Assembly (NCBI RefSeq): GCF_029945805.1
Contig: NZ_JAQSDH010000042.1
Coordinates: 62,001-126,000, forward strand
From: Flavobacterium sp.
GTDB taxonomy: Bacteria; Bacteroidota; Bacteroidia; Flavobacteriales; Flavobacteriaceae
DNA: 64,000 bases
Direction: 5' to 3'
Shown here: in pieces, positions 7,414 through 15,390 of the stretch
Position numbering within the stretch: position 1 is the first letter of the stretch
How the letters are laid out: the number at the start of each line of letters is the position of its first letter
Notes under the pieces: model-generated
Seen by the model: the letters and a program-made list of their open reading frames with translations, nothing else
What the model was told of the DNA's origin: nothing
Databases searched by the model: none
Made by a program: the position numbers and the translations under genes

Positions 7414-8880
7414 ATGGGAACATCAGGAACAGATATAAAATTAAAAGGTGATCGAGTCATTGAGCAAATCCCTTCTTTAAAGGATAAAGCATTAAGAATC
7501 AACCTTAATGAAAATATCTATGGAACTTTTGCTGAAATTGGTGCTGGCCAGGAAACGGTAAGACACTTTTTTAGATCTGGTGGTTCTTCAGGAACTATTG
7601 CGAAAGCAATGTCTGCCTATGATAAAGATTTTAGTGATGCTATTTATGGTGTGGAAGACGATGGTCGATATGTAACGGAGAGCCGTCTTAAAAAAATGCT
7701 TTCTCATGAAGTTGAATTGATTGAAAAGCGTTTGAATAGAGACAAACATCCCAATAAGATGTTTTTTAGTTATGCTAATACCGTTTCCACCATTGATTTC
7801 GCCAAACAATTTAAAGGTCATGGTTGGGTTGGAATAAAATACCAAGTTGAAGCTGAAGAAGAATACAATGAAATCACACTACACATACGATTTAAGGAAA
7901 ATGATGCGAGATTACAACAGGAAACACTTGGTGTTCTTGGAGTTAACTTAATTTATGGTGCGTTTTACAAATACAATGATCCTAAAAAATTGTTACGTTA
8001 TCTTTATGATCATTTAGACAAAGACCAATTAGAAATTGATACCATCAACTTTTCTGGACCTCGATTTGCTAATGTTGACAACCGCTTGATGAGTTTACAA
8101 TTGGTTAAAAACGGAATGACTGATGCGGTAATGTTTGGTCCAGATGGGCAAAATATTCTTCCTGCAGCCATTCTTTATAAGAAAAACATTCTTGCGCTTC
8201 GTGGAAGTTTCCGTCCGGTTACACAAGTAAATATGGACATGTATGAGAAATCATTAAAAATGTTCCTTGATGAAAGTAAAGTTGATAAAGACAATGCTTT
8301 AGTTGTTTTTGAAATCACATTGTCCAACTTACGTTCAGAGGGTGAAATTGACGAAAGAGATTTCATGGACCGCGCACAACTTTTATGTTCGTTAGGTCAA
8401 ACCGTAATGATATCTAATTTTCAAGAATACTATAAAGTAGTAGAATATTTTGCAAGCTATACCAAAGCCCGTATGGGATTAGCGATGGGTGTAAACAACT
8501 TGGTTGATATTTTTGATGAAAAATATTACCGTCATTTAAGTGGTGGAATTCTGGAAGCGTTTGGAAAATTATTCTACCGCGATTTGAAGGTTTTCTTGTA
8601 TCCAATGGAAGAAGAAAACGGAGATATTGTTACTTCACAAAACCTCAAAGTTCATCCACGTATGAAAGAATTATACAAATTCTTTGCTTACAATGGAAAA
8701 GTGGTGGATATTACCGATTTCGATAAAGAACATTTAAAAATATTCTCAAGAGAGGTACTAAAAATGATTAATGACGGAGTTCCAGGATGGGAAAAATTAC
8801 TGCCAGAAGGAATTTCAGAAATTATAAAAACATATAAACTTTTTGGATACGACCCAAACAAAGTATTAGAAAAAGTATAA
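7414..8880 (+). CDS. Conserved Bacteroidota protein of unknown function
   Basis: This is a 488-residue soluble protein without signal peptide or membrane segment. The region around residues 33-60 (FAEIGAGQETVRHFFRSGG) and later stretches such as FSGPRFANVDNRLMSLQL and MFGPDGQNILPA look strongly constrained. I recall homologues widespread in Flavobacteria, sometimes carrying unrelated automatic names such as TonB-dependent receptor or nicotinate-nucleotide adenylyltransferase. Neither name is supported here, since there is no beta-barrel, no exported N-terminus and no clear nucleotidyltransferase H-x-G-H motif. It has its own promoter and a shared terminator, so it is probably monocistronic. 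Confidence 0.8.
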   Translation: MGTSGTDIKLKGDRVIEQIPSLKDKALRINLNENIYGTFAEIGAGQETVRHFFRSGGSSGTIAKAMSAYDKDFSDAIYGVEDDGRYVTESRLKKMLSHEVELIEKRLNRDKHPNKMFFSYANTVSTIDFAKQFKGHGWVGIKYQVEAEEEYNEITLHIRFKENDARLQQETLGVLGVNLIYGAFYKYNDPKKLLRYLYDHLDKDQLEIDTINFSGPRFANVDNRLMSLQLVKNGMTDAVMFGPDGQNILPAAILYKKNILALRGSFRPVTQVNMDMYEKSLKMFLDESKVDKDNALVVFEITLSNLRSEGEIDERDFMDRAQLLCSLGQTVMISNFQEYYKVVEYFASYTKARMGLAMGVNNLVDIFDEKYYRHLSGGILEAFGKLFYRDLKVFLYPMEEENGDIVTSQNLKVHPRMKELYKFFAYNGKVVDITDFDKEHLKIFSREVLKMINDGVPGWEKLLPEGISEIIKTYKLFGYDPNKVLEKV

Positions 8881-8883
8881 AAC

Positions 8884-8920
8884 AAAAAAACCGGAAATTA
8901 ATTTCCGGTTTTTTTTATTT
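8884..8920. terminator. Bidirectional intrinsic terminator
   Basis: The palindrome CCGGAAATTAATTTCCGG (8891-8908) is flanked by seven A's on the left and eight T's on the right, so it can terminate both the plus-strand 7414 gene and the convergent minus-strand bcp gene. Confidence 0.9.
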
Positions 8921-8935
8921 GCTTTGCTAATTCAA

Positions 8936-9394
8936 TTAAGTTCCAGTCAATATTTGGGCAGCGTGTGCTTTCGTTTTGACATCTGTAATCACATGGTCCA
9001 GTATTCCGTTTTCATCGATAACAAAAGTAGTTCTGTGGATTCCATCATATTCCTTACCCATGAATTTCTTTGGTCCCCAAACTCCGAAAGCTTGTATTAC
9101 TGATTTGTCTTCATCGGCAAGCAACGGAAATGGAAAATTAAATTTGTCTTTAAATTTACCTTGTGCTTTCGCATCATCCGCACTTACACCCAGTAATTCA
9201 TAATTATTCGCTTTAAACCGTTCAAAATTATCTCTCAAATCACAAGCTTCAGCAGTACAACCTGGAGTATTTGCCTTTGGATAAAAGAAAACTACTAACT
9301 TTTTTCCTGAATAATCTTCGAGTTGATGGAACTTATTGTCTTGATCAAATCCCGAAAAGTCTGGTGCTTTATCTCCTTTTTTTAGTGTTGTCAT
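8936..9394 (-). CDS. bcp: Thioredoxin-dependent peroxiredoxin (BCP/PrxQ)
   Basis: This 152-residue peroxiredoxin of the BCP/PrxQ class reduces hydrogen peroxide and organic hydroperoxides with electrons from thioredoxin. The active-site segment FYPKANTPGCTAEACDLRD places the peroxidatic cysteine at C46 and the resolving cysteine at C51, the normal five-residue PrxQ spacing, in the TPGCT context. It is full length with no signal peptide. It diverges from nth, with only 53 bases between the starts. A TAAATTTG on the minus strand (9440-9433) could be its -7 element. Confidence 0.95.
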   Translation of the reverse strand: MTTLKKGDKAPDFSGFDQDNKFHQLEDYSGKKLVVFFYPKANTPGCTAEACDLRDNFERFKANNYELLGVSADDAKAQGKFKDKFNFPFPLLADEDKSVIQAFGVWGPKKFMGKEYDGIHRTTFVIDENGILDHVITDVKTKAHAAQILTGT

Positions 9395-9432
9395 ATTTTA
9401 AAGTTTAGAAAGTTTAGGTTATTTTTACAGTT

Positions 9433-9440
9433 CAAATTTA
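9433..9440 (-). promoter_or_regulatory. Candidate -7 element for bcp
   Basis: Minus-strand TAAATTTG fits the TAnnTTTG consensus 39 bases before the bcp ATG. A correctly spaced -33 TTG is not clear. Confidence 0.35.
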
Positions 9441-9447
9441 AAAAAAA

Positions 9448-10107
9448 ATGACCAAAGCCGAACGTGCAACAGTAGTTATAAATACGTTAAAAGAATTATA
9501 TCCCACCATTCCGGTTCCTCTAGATCATAAAGATCCGTATACTTTGTTAATCGCAGTATTACTTTCTGCACAATGTACGGATGTTCGTGTGAATCAAATC
9601 ACTCCTATTCTATTTGCAAAAGCGGATAATCCGTATGATATGGTCAAATTATCTGTAGAAGAAATTAAAGAAATCATCCGACCTTGTGGGCTTTCGCCGA
9701 TGAAATCAAAAGGTATTCACGGTCTCTCTGAAATATTAATTCAAAAGTATAACGGAGAAGTTCCGCAAAGTTTTGAAGCTTTGGAATCTTTTCCAGCTGT
9801 TGGACACAAAACTGCAAGTGTCGTGATGTCGCAGGCATTTGGAGTTCCGGCATTTCCTGTTGACACTCATATTCATCGGTTGATGTACCGATGGAATTTA
9901 ACTAATGGAAAAAATGTAGTTCAAACCGAAAAAGATGCGAAAGCTATTTTTCCAAAGAATTTATGGAATGAATTGCACCTTCAGATTATTTGGTACGGAA
10001 GAGAATATTCTCCAGCACGCGGTTGGGATTTAGAAAAAGATAGTATTACAAAAACAATTGGAAGGAAAGCGGTTTTGGAGGAATATTATAAAAAAACATC
10101 CCGATAA
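9448..10107 (+). CDS. nth: Endonuclease III homologue lacking the Fe-S cluster
   Basis: This 219-residue HhH-GPD DNA glycosylase excises oxidised pyrimidines and nicks the abasic site. The helix-hairpin-helix reads FPAVGHKTA with catalytic lysine K121, and the catalytic aspartate is D139 in PVDTHIHRL. In the classical enzyme a C-x6-C-x2-C-x5-C loop follows, binding a [4Fe-4S] cluster. Here the matching segment (WYGREYSPARGWDLEKDSIT) contains no cysteine, so all four ligands are absent. The reading frame is intact and both catalytic residues remain, so it is a cluster-free variant rather than a pseudogene. It is transcribed away from bcp. Confidence 0.9.
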   Translation: MTKAERATVVINTLKELYPTIPVPLDHKDPYTLLIAVLLSAQCTDVRVNQITPILFAKADNPYDMVKLSVEEIKEIIRPCGLSPMKSKGIHGLSEILIQKYNGEVPQSFEALESFPAVGHKTASVVMSQAFGVPAFPVDTHIHRLMYRWNLTNGKNVVQTEKDAKAIFPKNLWNELHLQIIWYGREYSPARGWDLEKDSITKTIGRKAVLEEYYKKTSR

Positions 10108-10124
10108 TACTACCGGGATGTTTG
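10095..10124 (+). terminator. Intrinsic terminator overlapping the nth stop codon
   Basis: AACATCCCG (10095-10103) pairs with CGGGATGTT (10114-10122) around a ten-base loop containing the nth stop codon. The T run is short (three bases). The left arm lies inside the last nth codons. Confidence 0.65.
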
Positions 10125-10327
10125 TTAATTAGCAATAGTGTCGAAGCTCATACTACCTACTTTTATAATATTCAATGCACACGAATATTGAAGTATTAAA
10201 CGAATTGTGTCTTTTTTTGGTAACATTTTTTTGGATGCTAATTTTCTTTTAGAGTAGAGTTTTGCCATATAAAAATCATGTTTGTTTAGATATTTATATA
10301 ATAACGCAAATAGTTACACTTTATTGT

Positions 10328-10915
10328 TTAAGACGGTAAATAAATTTTATTTTTTTCTATCACTTTTCTCAAATTCGTAATGGCATAACGCATTCTACCT
10401 AAGGTTGTATTAACGCTAACACCAGTTATATCTGCAATTTCCTTGAAACTCATATCGGAATAATAGCGCATCATCAAAACTTCTTTTTGATCTTGAGGTA
10501 ATCTTTGAATTATATTTTTCAAATCTAAATCCACTTGATTTTTAATCAATTCTTTTTCGATGTTTGGTGAGTTGTCTGTAATGGCAGAAAAAATAGAGAA
10601 TTCCTCTGTATCTCTTTTCATGTACATTTTTTTATCATTACGGAATTTATCCACAATAAGATTATTTGAGATACGTAAAACCCAAGATAAAAACTTACCT
10701 TCTTCGTTGTAGTATTTTTTACTTTTTAAAGTATGTATAACTTTAAAAAATGTTTCCTGAAAGATATCTTCAGTTAAATCTCTATCAGAAACTTTAGAAT
10801 AAATGTACCCGTATATTTTTGATTGATGTCTTTCAACTAATATCGCAAGAGCCTTTTCATCGCCAGCAATGTAATCGTTTACTAATATCGCATCAGGGAG
10901 TTGCGTTTTTGCCAT
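10328..10915 (-). CDS. ECF-type RNA polymerase sigma factor
   Basis: This 195-residue sigma-70 family protein lacks region 1. Region 2 spans about 20-95, with the DLTEDIFQETFFKV core-binding helix and a promoter-melting segment ending in SWVLRISNNLIVDKFR. Region 4 spans about 125-185, with the helix-turn-helix MSFKEIADITGVSVNTTLGRMRYAI. No anti-sigma factor gene follows, unlike FecI/FecR-type pairs. A well-formed primary-sigma promoter precedes the gene. Its regulon cannot be inferred from this window, and its position beside the glucan genes may be coincidental, since 336 bases and its own promoter separate them. Confidence 0.93.
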   Translation of the reverse strand: MAKTQLPDAILVNDYIAGDEKALAILVERHQSKIYGYIYSKVSDRDLTEDIFQETFFKVIHTLKSKKYYNEEGKFLSWVLRISNNLIVDKFRNDKKMYMKRDTEEFSIFSAITDNSPNIEKELIKNQVDLDLKNIIQRLPQDQKEVLMMRYYSDMSFKEIADITGVSVNTTLGRMRYAITNLRKVIEKNKIYLPS

Positions 10916-11251
10916 AATATTACCTTTTAGTAAGGGTTAAAAAAAGAGATTTTTAATCTAAAAAGTAATTATTTTCTATAGGCAAAAGCTGTTTTGTGAG
11001 TTAATTATAAATCAAATTTAGAACAATTTTGGAATAAAACAAATTTATTATAAAAATATAGTTAAAATTTAGTTATTATTTTATAGTGGATTTTTTAATT
11101 AATGCCAATTGAATTAGAAATAAATATTTTACAGAACTATATTAGAAGTCTGTAAATCTTAAATGATATAGCATTTTCTAGATTTATTTTTAAATCTCCA
11201 AATTAACTAAGATACCTCTTCAGAGTTACTTTTTTACTGTATGTATTTACT
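10916..11251. other. Intergenic region between sigma factor and GH16 genes
   Basis: This very AT-rich stretch of 336 bases carries the promoter of the sigma factor gene (11013-11042). The 3' end of operon B enters from the right. I see no clear hairpin terminator for that operon and no ORF. Confidence 0.6.
11013..11042 (-). promoter_or_regulatory. Promoter of the ECF sigma factor gene
   Basis: On the minus strand TTG (11042-11040), a 19-base spacer and TAAATTTG (11020-11013) match the Bacteroidota -33/-7 pattern. The start codon at 10915 lies about 97 bases downstream, leaving a long leader. Confidence 0.65.
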
Positions 11252-12943
11252 TTATTCGACTACTAATTTCTTGACGCATTTTTGAGAATCAGAATAAACA
11301 GTTAATAAATAGATTCCTTTTGATAAGTTTCTAATATCTACTTCATTCGTATTTTGATGAGAAGTTGTAACTAAAGCACCTAACAAACTGTAAATGGACA
11401 CTTTATCAATAGTAACTTCAGAATTTATGGTAATAAACTCTTTAGCAGGATTTTGAAACGTAAATTTACTTAACTTATCAAAAGTCTCTGTATCTAGCGA
11501 ACAATTATTACCTACTTCATACGGGATATATTTGGTTACAGATAAACCGCCTGCGTAAGCAAATTTAACGGCATAACTAATAGTAGAACCAATAGTTTGT
11601 CCAGTTATAGTTTTAGTAAAAATATTCCCGGAAACATTGTTCATGGGGGTTTCCGTAAAAGGAGTTTGTTTCCACAAATAGGCTACTACTCCAACGCGAC
11701 CTGTATCCAACATCTCAAATGTAATCTTAACATCGGTACCAATAGTTTCGAAAGCATAATTGTAACCAATAGAGAACGTACCTTGCTGAGACTGAGTATC
11801 TGCTCCAGAGCATCCTAAAACACCAGAAGTAGTTGCATTTAAAAGTATAGGATTTTCAACAAAATTATTTCCTGCTAGATCCCGTGCAGAAATTGAGAAA
11901 CTATAATTTGTATTCGTTAATAAATTGGGAATTACAACCGATTTTTGAACTCCAGATGGACTTGCAACATTAATAGTAATACCATTATAATTAATCTCGT
12001 AGGATATATTTCCTGAATTATCATCAGCATTTAACAACAATTCAATAGTTGAACTTGTAATAGTTCCAATAGAAGCAGTGAAATTAGTTGGTGCTTGGGT
12101 ATCAATTGTAGTGTTTTGATATACCCGAACATAATCAACTTCCATTGTAGCTTGTGTAAAATTTGATGGGATTGTTCCTGCTATTCCACCCATTGCAATG
12201 TTTAACAAAAGATATTGTTCCGCGTTAAACGGCCAATTACTTAATGTTTTTATGGCAGGATTATAGGTGTAATAAACTACGTTATCGAGAAGAAATGATA
12301 TTTGATAAGGGGACCAATTCATAGAATATATATGAAAATCATTCCCTAAATTGTTAGCAACAGTTCCTCCTATATTCGTGGTGTTTCCAAAAGAGGATGG
12401 TGTATGAAGCGCACTTTGAATGTAATTTGCAGGTTGGGAAGGCGTAATTCCGTGTTCCATTATGTCAATTTCGCCACATGCCGGCCAACTTGTAGTTCCG
12501 TAAGTAGTATCAAAAAAACCACCATCTTCATTTACATTTTTTCCTAACATCCAAATGGCAGGCCATGTTCCTTGATTTGTTGGGATTTTAGCACGAACAT
12601 CCACACGGCCGTATAAAAACGAAAATTTTGAATTTAGTCTGGCCGAAGTATATTGTTTGGTTACACCTTGATCTGTAAACGGTTCTTTTTTGGCAACAAT
12701 ACTTAATAAACCACCCGTAACAGATGAGTTTGTTAGTTGATTGGTATAATGCTGTACTTCACCATTAAACCAACTTCCACCGTCTGGCAATTGCGTTTGA
12801 TGAAACCAATTGCTTGAATTTACTACACCATTAGTATCAAACTCATCTGACCAAACTAAATCAGAATAAACCACATCTACTTGAGCAAAAGATAAATTAA
12901 AAAACAAAAAGACAAACAGCACGCTATTTAGTTTACTCATCAT
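11252..12943 (-). CDS. Secreted GH16 beta-glucanase with T9SS sorting domain
   Basis: This 563-residue endo-beta-1,3-glucanase (laminarinase-type GH16) has a signal peptide ending NLSFAQ. The GH16 jelly-roll spans about 25-275, with the catalytic motif G-E158-I-D160-I-M-E163. A fibronectin-III-like module follows (about 283-372), then a Cys-flanked beta domain (377-482) that may bind glycan, and a C-terminal T9SS sorting domain (about 490-563) ending GIYLLTVYSDSQKCVKKLVVE-like. It should be secreted or attached at the cell surface. It is the last gene of operon B, overlapping the cytoplasmic GH17 gene by eleven bases. Laminarin or a mixed beta-glucan is the likely substrate. Confidence 0.93.
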   Translation of the reverse strand: MMSKLNSVLFVFLFFNLSFAQVDVVYSDLVWSDEFDTNGVVNSSNWFHQTQLPDGGSWFNGEVQHYTNQLTNSSVTGGLLSIVAKKEPFTDQGVTKQYTSARLNSKFSFLYGRVDVRAKIPTNQGTWPAIWMLGKNVNEDGGFFDTTYGTTSWPACGEIDIMEHGITPSQPANYIQSALHTPSSFGNTTNIGGTVANNLGNDFHIYSMNWSPYQISFLLDNVVYYTYNPAIKTLSNWPFNAEQYLLLNIAMGGIAGTIPSNFTQATMEVDYVRVYQNTTIDTQAPTNFTASIGTITSSTIELLLNADDNSGNISYEINYNGITINVASPSGVQKSVVIPNLLTNTNYSFSISARDLAGNNFVENPILLNATTSGVLGCSGADTQSQQGTFSIGYNYAFETIGTDVKITFEMLDTGRVGVVAYLWKQTPFTETPMNNVSGNIFTKTITGQTIGSTISYAVKFAYAGGLSVTKYIPYEVGNNCSLDTETFDKLSKFTFQNPAKEFITINSEVTIDKVSIYSLLGALVTTSHQNTNEVDIRNLSKGIYLLTVYSDSQKCVKKLVVE

Positions 12944-13862
12944 TATATTTTAGATTTTCATTTTTATCCCAAATTCCCCAATGCGCACCAACTTCGCCTT
13001 CTGGTCCCGTTTTCCACGATTCATCAAAAGAAGAAAAATAGAAAATGTCAATTTTGGCTTCTTTAGACCAAAGTTGTGAGTTGATAAAATATTTCATAGC
13101 ATTTTCTCTTGAAGGATGCGAATCTTTAAAACTTTCCCCTTGACTGGGCCAACCCGTTTCGGTAATGATTACTTTTTTTCCATTGGCAACACCACTAGCT
13201 TGATAAAACATATTTTTCATATGGGCTAACGAATGATCAATTTCACTTCCTTCCCAATACGGATAACAATTAGTCAAAATAACATCACAAGCTTCTGTAA
13301 TTCTTGGTTTTATGGTAAATTCATAATAAGCATCGACATATCCAACAGGAATATTGGAAGGAATTTCTTTTTTTACTTTCGCAATAAAATCTAATAATTC
13401 ATCTTCGGTTAAATCTTTTCGGTACATTACTTCATTTCCAACGGCTGCAATATCTACAAATCCATCATTAGCTAATTGAATTAAACCTTTAATTTCCTTT
13501 TGATTTACTTCATCATAATTTCCTAACCAAGCACCAACAAGCGTTTTAACACCCATTTCATGAGCTATTTTAGGAATAAATTCATTTCCTTCCGTACATG
13601 AAAACGAACGAATCCACTTGATATGTGGTGCAATAATTTTCATTCTTCTACGAACTTGTTCTTCTGAAATGATGTCGCCAGGTTTTTGCCCATCTTCATA
13701 CATACTAAAACAAAGTCCGTGCAATCCTGCATCTAAAATTTCAACAAATAGATTTTGAACTTCTACTGAAGTTTTTTCAGTAAAATCATAACCATTTGTA
13801 TAATCCGAATTGGTATAATCTATTGAATTGGTATATTCAAAATAATCTTTTCTAAATGACAT
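12933..13862 (-). CDS. Cytoplasmic GH17 beta-1,3-glucanase
   Basis: This 309-residue TIM-barrel enzyme of family GH17 (clan GH-A) has the acid/base E144 in AVGNEVM and the nucleophile E235 in ITETGWPS, the family signature. There is no signal peptide, so it probably acts in the cytoplasm on oligosaccharides brought in by the adjacent GPH symporter, with which it overlaps by eleven bases. The N-terminus contains an odd YTNS-type repeat (YTNSIDYTNSDYTNGYDF) before the barrel. Glucanosyltransferase activity is an alternative known in GH17. Confidence 0.9.
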   Translation of the reverse strand: MSFRKDYFEYTNSIDYTNSDYTNGYDFTEKTSVEVQNLFVEILDAGLHGLCFSMYEDGQKPGDIISEEQVRRRMKIIAPHIKWIRSFSCTEGNEFIPKIAHEMGVKTLVGAWLGNYDEVNQKEIKGLIQLANDGFVDIAAVGNEVMYRKDLTEDELLDFIAKVKKEIPSNIPVGYVDAYYEFTIKPRITEACDVILTNCYPYWEGSEIDHSLAHMKNMFYQASGVANGKKVIITETGWPSQGESFKDSHPSRENAMKYFINSQLWSKEAKIDIFYFSSFDESWKTGPEGEVGAHWGIWDKNENLKYNDE

Positions 13863-15384
13863 TTTGTTCCGCTTTTAATTTATTGCTTTTTTCAGTTCTT
13901 CGTTCTTTCAATTCTTTTTGTATAATTTTTACACTGTCTTCATTTAGGTTATATTTCCACATGATTGCAACTGCTAATAGTGCGGTAGATGAAGGTATAA
14001 TAATATCTGCAATTCTCAAATCATTCATAGTTTGCATCGATTGTGTAGCATTTCCGGCATCAAAACCGACCATTGATAAAACTAAACCTCCTAAAGCTAA
14101 TGCAATTGATTGCCCAATCTTTACAGACCACCAATAAATTGCACCAAATGTTCCTTCACGTCTTGGTAAACCATTTTGTAGCTCATCTAAATCGCAAACA
14201 TCGGCAGTCATACTCATCATTAATGTAAATAATCCGCCTAAGCCGAAAGCCATAAACGGAATTGGAAGTAGTAATATAATTGGCAATTCTATTGAAAATT
14301 TAACTACTCCTACTTGTAAAATTACATCGTTGAAAAGCACTGCTGTATTCTCGTCAACCACAACAAAACCCCACCATTTTAATATGTATCCAATAACAGA
14401 AATAAAAGTTGAAATAATAAAAGCGTTGCGTTTACCAAATTTATTTGCCATCCATGTTACAATTGGAATTACTAGAATAAATGTAGTTGCAGCTATTAAA
14501 ATTGAAAAAACAGCTGGAACCGTTCCAGCTAATTCATAACTACCGTTAAACATATAAAAAACAATGATAAAAAAACTGAATGAACCTACCATTTGGAATC
14601 CATTGAATACCAGAAATGTGGAACCACACAAACGCATGAATGGATCATTTTTGGTCATATTTTTCATATTGGCCCAAAGAATTTTAAGATTTTTACCTAA
14701 ATCTTTAATGGTAATACTTGCTTTACTATCTGAATCAGACACATCATTTTCTTTACAAAAAACGGCTGGTAGAATCCCAAAAAACAAACAAGCAAAACCT
14801 ACATAAATCGATAAAGTTCTAACTCCTTCGGCTTGGGTTTCAAATAAATCTTTATTGGCGATTAATACCCAAAATAGTGGTACAATCATCCATGAAATTT
14901 GTCCAACCATATTTGCGATTCCCATTAATCGAGTTCTCTCTTTAGTGTCCGATGTCATTTCATATCCAAAACCAATAAGTGGTGTTGAAAAAATTGTATT
15001 TGCAAAAATGAATAGAATGGAAAATAATAGAAAATACCAAAAATTAAATGTTGTTCCATTTTCTTGAAATAATTGCCATTGTACTGCAAATAATATCGCA
15101 GACAAGATTGCTCCAACAAATATGTAAGGCCTTCTTCTTCCCCATTTTGAATTTGTATTGTCTGAAATAAAACCCATAATTGGATCCGACAGCGCATCAA
15201 AAAATCTTGGAATTGCAGCTAAAAGTCCAGCAATAGCAGGTTCAATTCCAAATGCAGTAATTAAAAAAAATGAAAAAACACCCAAAGCTCCGGGCAATAA
15301 ATTATTAACTAAATGACCTGAACCAAAAGCTGCTTTTTGCAGAAAAGGTATTTTATTTCTTGTGTTTTCTGGAAATTTTGTCAT
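13852..15384 (-). CDS. GPH-family sugar:cation symporter
   Basis: This 510-residue inner-membrane transporter has about twelve hydrophobic helices and the glycoside-pentoside-hexuronide symporter pattern, including DALSDPIMGFISDNTNSKWGRRRP-type loop residues 67-90 and a second-half MTADVCDLDELQNGLPRREG loop. Family members (MelB, XynB-like, Flavobacterium oligosaccharide permeases) import glycosides with sodium or protons. Placement between a membrane-anchored GH30 gene and a cytoplasmic GH17 gene suggests import of beta-gluco-oligosaccharides. It is tightly packed in operon B, six bases after the GH30 gene and overlapping the GH17 gene. Confidence 0.93.
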   Translation of the reverse strand: MTKFPENTRNKIPFLQKAAFGSGHLVNNLLPGALGVFSFFLITAFGIEPAIAGLLAAIPRFFDALSDPIMGFISDNTNSKWGRRRPYIFVGAILSAILFAVQWQLFQENGTTFNFWYFLLFSILFIFANTIFSTPLIGFGYEMTSDTKERTRLMGIANMVGQISWMIVPLFWVLIANKDLFETQAEGVRTLSIYVGFACLFFGILPAVFCKENDVSDSDSKASITIKDLGKNLKILWANMKNMTKNDPFMRLCGSTFLVFNGFQMVGSFSFFIIVFYMFNGSYELAGTVPAVFSILIAATTFILVIPIVTWMANKFGKRNAFIISTFISVIGYILKWWGFVVVDENTAVLFNDVILQVGVVKFSIELPIILLLPIPFMAFGLGGLFTLMMSMTADVCDLDELQNGLPRREGTFGAIYWWSVKIGQSIALALGGLVLSMVGFDAGNATQSMQTMNDLRIADIIIPSSTALLAVAIMWKYNLNEDSVKIIQKELKERRTEKSNKLKAEQNVI

Positions 15385-15390
15385 AAAATT

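Noticed and set aside
10328..10915. ECF sigma factor as regulator of the glucan operons
   Set aside because: It has its own primary promoter, lacks an anti-sigma partner, and is separated from operon B by 336 bases. The propeller-LuxR protein is the better candidate.
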